The notes beneath the pieces are model-generated. The model had not been told where the DNA came from. It worked only from the letters and a program-made list of their open reading frames with translations, and searched no databases. A stretch of DNA of 12,139 nucleotides from Comamonadaceae bacterium (GTDB taxonomy: Bacteria > Pseudomonadota > Gammaproteobacteria > Burkholderiales > Burkholderiaceae_C), in NCBI GenBank assembly GCA_947457975.1, contig CANGYC010000045.1, positions 1 to 12,139 on the forward strand, read 5' to 3'. Shown here piece by piece: positions 8,570-12,139 of this stretch (its first letter is position 1; each line of letters starts with the position of its first letter). The position numbers and the translations under genes are program-made.

Positions 8570-8705
8570 CGAGGCAGCCCGTTCGGATGGCGTGGCGCCG
8601 GGGCAGAAACTCCCCCCAACGTGTTCGAGCCACTGTAACAAGCCCGCGGCAGGCCCACGCCTTGCCGGGGCAATCTCGCCCGCGCGTCGGCGCCTGGCAC
8701 TGGCC
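8570..8705. other. ybbA/tesA divergent intergenic region
   Basis: This 136-nt stretch must hold the promoters of both genes. TGTAAC (8634-8639, rightward) and TACAGT (8633-8638, leftward) overlap and are the only -10-like sequences I see; neither has a good -35. The right-hand part may actually code for the tesA signal peptide (see findings). Confidence 0.35.
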
Positions 8706-9326
8706 ATGGCAATGGTGCTGAGCACCTGCCTGGCCGCACCCGCCTGGGCACAGGGCGCGGGACAGCCTGGCCCGACCCTGCTGGTGCTGGGCGATTCACT
8801 GAGCGCCGAATACGGCCTCAAGCGCGGCAGCGGTTGGGTGGAGCTGCTGCGCCAGCGCCTGGCGCAGGACAAGCGGGCAGCCACCGTGGTCAATGCCAGC
8901 ATCAGCGGCGACACCAGTTCCGGCGGACGCTCGCGCCTGCCGGCCTTGCTCAAGCAGCACCGACCCAGCGTGGTTCTCATTGAGTTGGGCGGCAACGATG
9001 CGCTGCGCGGTCTGCCGCTGGCCATGACCGAGGACAACCTGCGCGCCATGGCCCAGGCCAGCCGCGAAGCCGGCGCCCGCGTGCTCATCCTGGGCATGCA
9101 GATGCCGCCCAACTACGGCGCGCAGCACGGCCAGAAGTTCGCCGCCCTCTTCGCCCAGGTGGCGCGTGACACCCGCAGCGCCCTGGTGCCCTTTTTTCTC
9201 AAAGGGGTGGCCGATCTGCCCGATCCGACCCGCCTGTTCCAGGCCGACCGCATCCACCCCAACGAGGAGGCGCAGCAGAGGATGCTCGACAATGTCTGGC
9301 CTGAACTGAAGAAACTGCTGAAGTGA
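8706..9326 (+). CDS. tesA: TesA-type SGNH thioesterase/lysophospholipase, exported
   Basis: 206 residues from this ATG. The SGNH blocks are complete: GDSLS with Ser31, ISGDTS with Gly68, ELGGND with Asn97, and DRIHPN with Asp181 and His184, giving catalytic triad Ser31/Asp181/His184. NASISGDTS, RLPALLKQH and LPFF-like VPFF closely resemble E. coli TesA, a periplasmic multifunctional esterase acting on acyl-CoA, lysophospholipids and other esters. A signal peptide with cleavage after APAWA (residue 15) is visible. The start is uncertain: from ATG 8706 there is no positive charge before the hydrophobic core, while an ARRR cluster lies just upstream in frame with no ATG, GTG or TTG before a distant GTG at 8592. 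Divergent from ybbA; its stop codon overlaps the selU start. Confidence 0.9.
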   Translation: MAMVLSTCLAAPAWAQGAGQPGPTLLVLGDSLSAEYGLKRGSGWVELLRQRLAQDKRAATVVNASISGDTSSGGRSRLPALLKQHRPSVVLIELGGNDALRGLPLAMTEDNLRAMAQASREAGARVLILGMQMPPNYGAQHGQKFAALFAQVARDTRSALVPFFLKGVADLPDPTRLFQADRIHPNEEAQQRMLDNVWPELKKLLK

Positions 9327-10384
9327 GCCTGCAATTCATCCCCGCCGACCAGGTGCTTGCGCAGCTGGACGCGTTCTCCAACGTCATCGACGCCCGCTCC
9401 CCTGGGGAATACGCCGAAGACCACCTGCCCGGCGCGCTGAACTGGCCCACGCTCGACGATGAAGAGCGCCGCCTGGTGGGCACCGAGTACAAGCAGGTCA
9501 GCGCCTTCGAGGCCAAGAAGCGCGGCGCGGCCATCGCCGCGCGCAACATCTCGGCCCACATCGAGCGCGAGGTGATGGACAAGCCCAAGGAGTGGGCCCC
9601 CCTGCTTTATTGCTGGCGCGGCGGCAAGCGAAGCGGCTCGCTGGGGCTCATCCTCGAGCAGATCGGCTTTCGCGTGAGCCTGGTCGAAGGCGGTTACAAG
9701 GCCTTTCGCACCGCGCTGGTGGCCGACATTCCCCAGCAGGTGCAGCGGCTGCGTTTTCAGGTGGTCTGCGGCACCACCGGCTCGGGCAAGACCCGTCTGC
9801 TGCACGCCCTGGCCCGCGAAGGCGCGCAGGTGCTCGACCTCGAAGGCCTGGCGCGCCACCGCAGCTCGGTGCTGGGCCTGCTGCCCGGCCAGCCGCAGCC
9901 CACGCAAAAAGCCTTCGACACGCTGGTGTGGAATGCCCTGCGCCAACTCGACCCGACCCGCGTGGTCTACATCGAGAGCGAAAGCAAAAAAGTGGGCAAC
10001 GTGGTTGTGCCCGACAGCCTCATCCTCGCCATGCGCGCCAGCGCCTGCCTGCGCCTGGAATTGCCTACCGAGGAGCGGGTGAAGCTCTTGATGCAGGACT
10101 ACGACTTTTTCGTCAAGGACGCGGCATTCTTCTGCGAACGGCTGGAAACGCTCACCCAGGTGCGCGGCAGCGAGGTGGTGCGCCACTGGCAGGACCTGGC
10201 CCGCAGCGGCCGCATGGCCGAGGTGGTGGAAGACCTGCTGCTGCGCCACTACGACCCCACCTACCTGCAGTCCATGCAGCGCAATTTCTCGCAGTACCCC
10301 GAGGCCCCGACCGTGACGGCGCGGGACCACAGCCACGAGGCCATGCAGGCGCTGGCCCGGACCCTGCTGCAGGGCGAGGTCTGA
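9323..10384 (+). CDS. selU: tRNA 2-selenouridine synthase SelU/MnmH
   Basis: 353 residues, near the 364 of E. coli SelU (YbbB). The N-terminal rhodanese domain (about 1-135) contains VIDARSPGEYAEDHLPGALN and the active loop YCWRGGKRSGS with Cys97. The second part has a P-loop GTTGSGKT (150-157) and LDLEGLARHRSS. The enzyme replaces sulfur with selenium at the wobble 2-thiouridine of certain tRNAs, passing through a geranylated intermediate, and needs selenophosphate from SelD, which is not in the window. The start is GTG at 9323, overlapping the tesA stop in GTGA, so translation is probably coupled. No separate strong ribosome site is visible. Convergent with metC, 26 nt between stop codons. 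Confidence 0.93.
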   Translation: MSLQFIPADQVLAQLDAFSNVIDARSPGEYAEDHLPGALNWPTLDDEERRLVGTEYKQVSAFEAKKRGAAIAARNISAHIEREVMDKPKEWAPLLYCWRGGKRSGSLGLILEQIGFRVSLVEGGYKAFRTALVADIPQQVQRLRFQVVCGTTGSGKTRLLHALAREGAQVLDLEGLARHRSSVLGLLPGQPQPTQKAFDTLVWNALRQLDPTRVVYIESESKKVGNVVVPDSLILAMRASACLRLELPTEERVKLLMQDYDFFVKDAAFFCERLETLTQVRGSEVVRHWQDLARSGRMAEVVEDLLLRHYDPTYLQSMQRNFSQYPEAPTVTARDHSHEAMQALARTLLQGEV

Positions 10385-10405
10385 AGGCCCGAGGCCCGAG
10401 GCCCA
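10385..10405. repeat. three tandem 7-bp repeats after selU
   Basis: AGGCCCG (10385-10391), AGGCCCG (10392-10398) and AGGCCCA (10399-10405) follow the selU stop codon directly and fill most of the 26-nt convergent gap. Probably a small slippage repeat. Confidence 0.6.
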
Positions 10406-10430
10406 GAGCCTCAAAGCACCTGAAGTGCTT
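10398..10430. repeat. two small hairpins at the selU/metC junction
   Basis: GAGGC (10398-10402) pairs with GCCTC (10408-10412), loop CCAGA. AAGCAC (10414-10419) pairs with GTGCTT (10425-10430), loop CTGAA. The first covers the metC stop (10411-10413) and the second the last metC codons. No T-run follows on the plus strand. Confidence 0.45.
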
Positions 10431-11589
10431 GCAGGATGTCGGCCTTGAGGTCGTCCACCGATTCCAGACCCACCGAAAAGCGCACCAAGCCGCCGGCGTG
10501 GGGCCAGCCACTGGGCCGAATGGCGGGCATGTCGTAGGGGGCGCACAAGCTCATGGGGCCGGCCCAGCTGTAGCCCAGCCGGAAGAGCTGGAGCGCATCG
10601 CAGAAAGCGTCGATGCGCGCCTGCGGCACCTCGGGCCGGAAGATGGCGCTGAAGAGGCATGCCGCGGCCGTGCAGTCGCGCTGCCAGTGGGCATGCCCGG
10701 GGGAGCCGGGCAAGGCCGGGTGGCGCACAGCCTCGATGGCGGGCAGGCCCTGCATCCAGGCAGCCAGCTCGCGCGTAGCCGTATCCTGCGCGCTGTACCG
10801 CACGGCCATGGTGTTCAGGCCCCGCAGCACCAGTTCCACATCGTTGGCGCCCACGCCCAGCCCCAAGCGCATGTGGGTGAGCAACAGGCGCTGGTGCAGG
10901 GCCTCGTCCTGCGTGACCACCGAGCCCATGAGCACATCAGCGCCGCCCGAGGGGTACTTGGTGAGCGCCTGCACGGACATGTCCACACCCAGCGCAAAGG
11001 CCGAAAAAGCGATGCCTGCGCCCCAGGTGTTGTCCAACGCGGTGAGCAGCCCCTGTGGGTGGACAGCTGCATGCGCTTTGACCACCGCCACCAGGGCCGG
11101 TAGATCCGGAAATTCCAGCGTGATGGAGCCCGGCGCCTCCAGCCACACCAGGCGGCTGCGCGGGCCCAGGCGGCGCTGCAGATCGGCGGGATTCATGGGG
11201 TCGTAATAGACCGCTCGGATGCCCCAAGCCTTGAGCTCGCCTTCGGCAAAGGCCTTGTTCGGCCCGTAGGCGTTGTCGGGGATCAGCACCTCGTCACCCG
11301 AGGTCAGCAGGGCCATGGCCACCAGGGTCAGGGCCGCCAGGCCGCTGGGGGCCAGGACACAGTGCCGGCCGCCCTCCAAGGTGGCGATGCGCTCCTCCAG
11401 CACAAAGGTGGTGGGCGTGCCATGCAGGCCGTAGGTGTAGCCGCTCTTGTGACGCCAGTCACGGGCGCGCAGGGCCGCCACATTGGGAAAGAGCACCGTC
11501 GATGCCTTGTGCACGCCGGGCGGGACCGCCTCGAACCCGTCGGGCGGCTGGTAGGGGTGGTGGATCAGAGCAGTGGAAAGGTCGGCCAT
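10411..11589 (-). CDS. metC: cystathionine beta-lyase
   Basis: 392 residues, the full length for this PLP-dependent family. Key features are YTYGLHGTPT (51-60), Tyr108 in AYGP, Asp186 in ALDNTW (pairs with the PLP ring nitrogen) and the Schiff-base Lys211 in QALTKYPSGG. The GTPT form of the phosphate-binding motif, rather than NPT, points to cystathionine beta-lyase over gamma-synthase or gamma-lyase. The enzyme cleaves cystathionine to homocysteine, pyruvate and ammonia in methionine synthesis, in the cytoplasm. The ATG at 11589 (MADLSTALIHHPYQPP) is the natural family start and sits six bases after TAAGAT, without a Shine-Dalgarno site. A terminator at 11621-11648 isolates it from the phosphoribosyltransferase gene, so it has its own promoter. 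No S-box-like leader exists, since there is almost no leader. Confidence 0.93.
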   Translation of the reverse strand: MADLSTALIHHPYQPPDGFEAVPPGVHKASTVLFPNVAALRARDWRHKSGYTYGLHGTPTTFVLEERIATLEGGRHCVLAPSGLAALTLVAMALLTSGDEVLIPDNAYGPNKAFAEGELKAWGIRAVYYDPMNPADLQRRLGPRSRLVWLEAPGSITLEFPDLPALVAVVKAHAAVHPQGLLTALDNTWGAGIAFSAFALGVDMSVQALTKYPSGGADVLMGSVVTQDEALHQRLLLTHMRLGLGVGANDVELVLRGLNTMAVRYSAQDTATRELAAWMQGLPAIEAVRHPALPGSPGHAHWQRDCTAAACLFSAIFRPEVPQARIDAFCDALQLFRLGYSWAGPMSLCAPYDMPAIRPSGWPHAGGLVRFSVGLESVDDLKADILQALQVL

Positions 11590-11595
11590 GGCTGC

Positions 11596-11625
11596 ATCTT
11601 AATGAGGCCGGCGCAGACATGAAAA
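11596..11625 (-). promoter_or_regulatory. metC promoter, leaderless geometry
   Basis: Reading leftwards, TTTTCA (11620-11625, four of six matches to TTGACA), an 18-nt spacer, TAAGAT (11596-11601), GCAGCC, then ATG. Six bases between the -10 and the ATG place +1 at the start codon. The -35 lies in the T-tract of the upstream terminator. This is the best-formed promoter of the four leaderless candidates. Confidence 0.5.
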
Positions 11626-11648
11626 AGCCACCCAGGGCGCGGGTGGCT
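11621..11648 (-). terminator. intrinsic terminator of the phosphoribosyltransferase gene
   Basis: Reading leftwards, AGCCACCC (11641-11648), a 7-nt loop and GGGTGGCT (11626-11633) form a perfect 8-bp stem followed at once by a T-run (11622-11626, the first T shared with the stem). It lies 20 nt below the phosphoribosyltransferase stop codon and before the metC -10. It is the only textbook rho-independent terminator in the window. Confidence 0.85.
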
Positions 11649-11668
11649 GGCAGATGAGCGGGATGCGC

Positions 11669-12139
11669 TCAGATCTTCCACTTCTCCAGCAGCTTGTCCG
11701 GGCCCAACGCGTCGTAGCTTTCAAAGGGCTGGTGAATCCAGGGATTGGTCGGCAGAAAGTCCACCTGGTAATCGGGCTTGAAGGCCGACACACCCTTGGT
11801 CCAGATGACCGCCGTGCGCAGCTCGGAGATGGGCTGGTAGTTGTTGCGCAGCTGCTCGACCACCACATTGAGGGTATGACCAGAATCAGCCAGGTCGTCG
11901 ACCAGTAACACCCTGCCGGCGATCTCACCCTTGGGCGTGGTGATGTAGCGGGCAATGTCCAGGCTGCCCTGCACGGTGCCTGCCTCGGCCCGGTAGGAAC
12001 TGGTGGACATGATGGCCAGGGGCTTGTCGAAGATGCGCGAGAGGATGTCGCCCGGGCGCATGCCGCCGCGTGCCAGGCATAAAATGGTGTCGAACTGCCA
12101 GCCCGACTGGTGGATGCGAATTGCCAACTTTTCGATCAA
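11669..12139 (-). CDS. phosphoribosyltransferase (purine-type), 5' end outside window
   Basis: 156 residues are visible, and the frame is open to the edge. The first codon here is TTG, which is more likely an internal leucine than the start, as the family is usually near 180 residues. The PRPP-binding motif is VLLVDDLADSGHTL (77-90), with Asp81-Asp82 and the following loop intact. LARGGMRPGDILSRIF (22-37) is the pyrophosphate loop region, and TKGVSAFKPDYQVDF and NPWIHQPFE match the hypoxanthine/xanthine-type members. It probably joins a nucleobase to PRPP in purine salvage, in the cytoplasm; the base preference cannot be read. A strong terminator follows the stop codon. In many betaproteobacteria such a gene follows purA, but that lies outside the window. 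Confidence 0.88.
   Translation of the reverse strand: MIEKLAIRIHQSGWQFDTILCLARGGMRPGDILSRIFDKPLAIMSTSSYRAEAGTVQGSLDIARYITTPKGEIAGRVLLVDDLADSGHTLNVVVEQLRNNYQPISELRTAVIWTKGVSAFKPDYQVDFLPTNPWIHQPFESYDALGPDKLLEKWKI

Noticed and set aside
8595-8705. Frameshift or pseudogene in tesA to explain the start
   Set aside because: All catalytic blocks are intact and the frame is continuous; only the initiation codon is unclear, so it is reported as a finding and not as a broken gene.
9113-10660. 515-codon open frame on the minus strand opposite tesA and selU
   Set aside because: It is antisense to two genes with complete catalytic motifs; long antisense frames are common in GC-rich DNA, and the translation shows no domain.
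9592-11103. 503-codon open frame on the plus strand across selU and metC
   Set aside because: It runs out of frame through selU and antisense through metC, with low-complexity Arg/Ala/Gly translation and no family match.

Overview
The window is about 12 kb of GC-rich, densely packed chromosomal DNA. Gene content and protein style (metC with a YGLHGTPT motif, paired short chrA genes, YgiQ beginning in SLFPRPAK, a PA2169-type four-helix protein) suggest a betaproteobacterium, most likely of the Comamonadaceae (Acidovorax/Hydrogenophaga-like). This is inferred from sequence character, not from a search. I see no mobile element, integrase, CRISPR array, tRNA or rRNA, and no obvious compositional break. 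It reads as core genome.

Layout, left to right. (1) The 3' part of a CaiB/BaiF-type CoA-transferase or racemase gene (+) converges on ygiQ (-), a radical SAM protein. (2) A CHRD-domain lipoprotein gene (-) is divergent from a 61-residue lipoprotein gene (+), which converges on a PA2169-type four-helix-bundle protein with a long disordered N-terminus (-). (3) A FabG-like dehydrogenase (+) is followed by two half-size chromate transporter genes (+), which converge on rlmB (-), the 23S rRNA 2'-O-methyltransferase. (4) An ABC ATPase of the YbbA type (-) is divergent from tesA (+), a thioesterase/lysophospholipase. tesA overlaps selU/mnmH (+), the tRNA 2-selenouridine synthase, by 4 nt. (5) metC (-), cystathionine beta-lyase, is preceded by a phosphoribosyltransferase gene (-) that runs off the right edge and ends in the one textbook intrinsic terminator seen here.

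The genes form short independent units rather than one pathway. Clear couplings are the two chrA halves (4-nt gap), tesA-selU (GTGA overlap) and the divergent ybbA/tesA pair. From general knowledge, ybbA, tesA and selU (ybbB) also lie close together in Escherichia coli.

I do not see a convincing new defence, biosynthetic or mobile system. The most interesting signals are in expression. Four genes (the small lipoprotein, the first chrA, rlmB, metC) have a -10-like hexamer followed by exactly six bases and then the start codon, the geometry expected of leaderless mRNAs. All four convergent junctions carry GC-rich inverted repeats at or between the stop codons without a U-tract. The start codon of tesA is puzzling, because the positively charged part of its signal peptide lies upstream of the first in-frame ATG.
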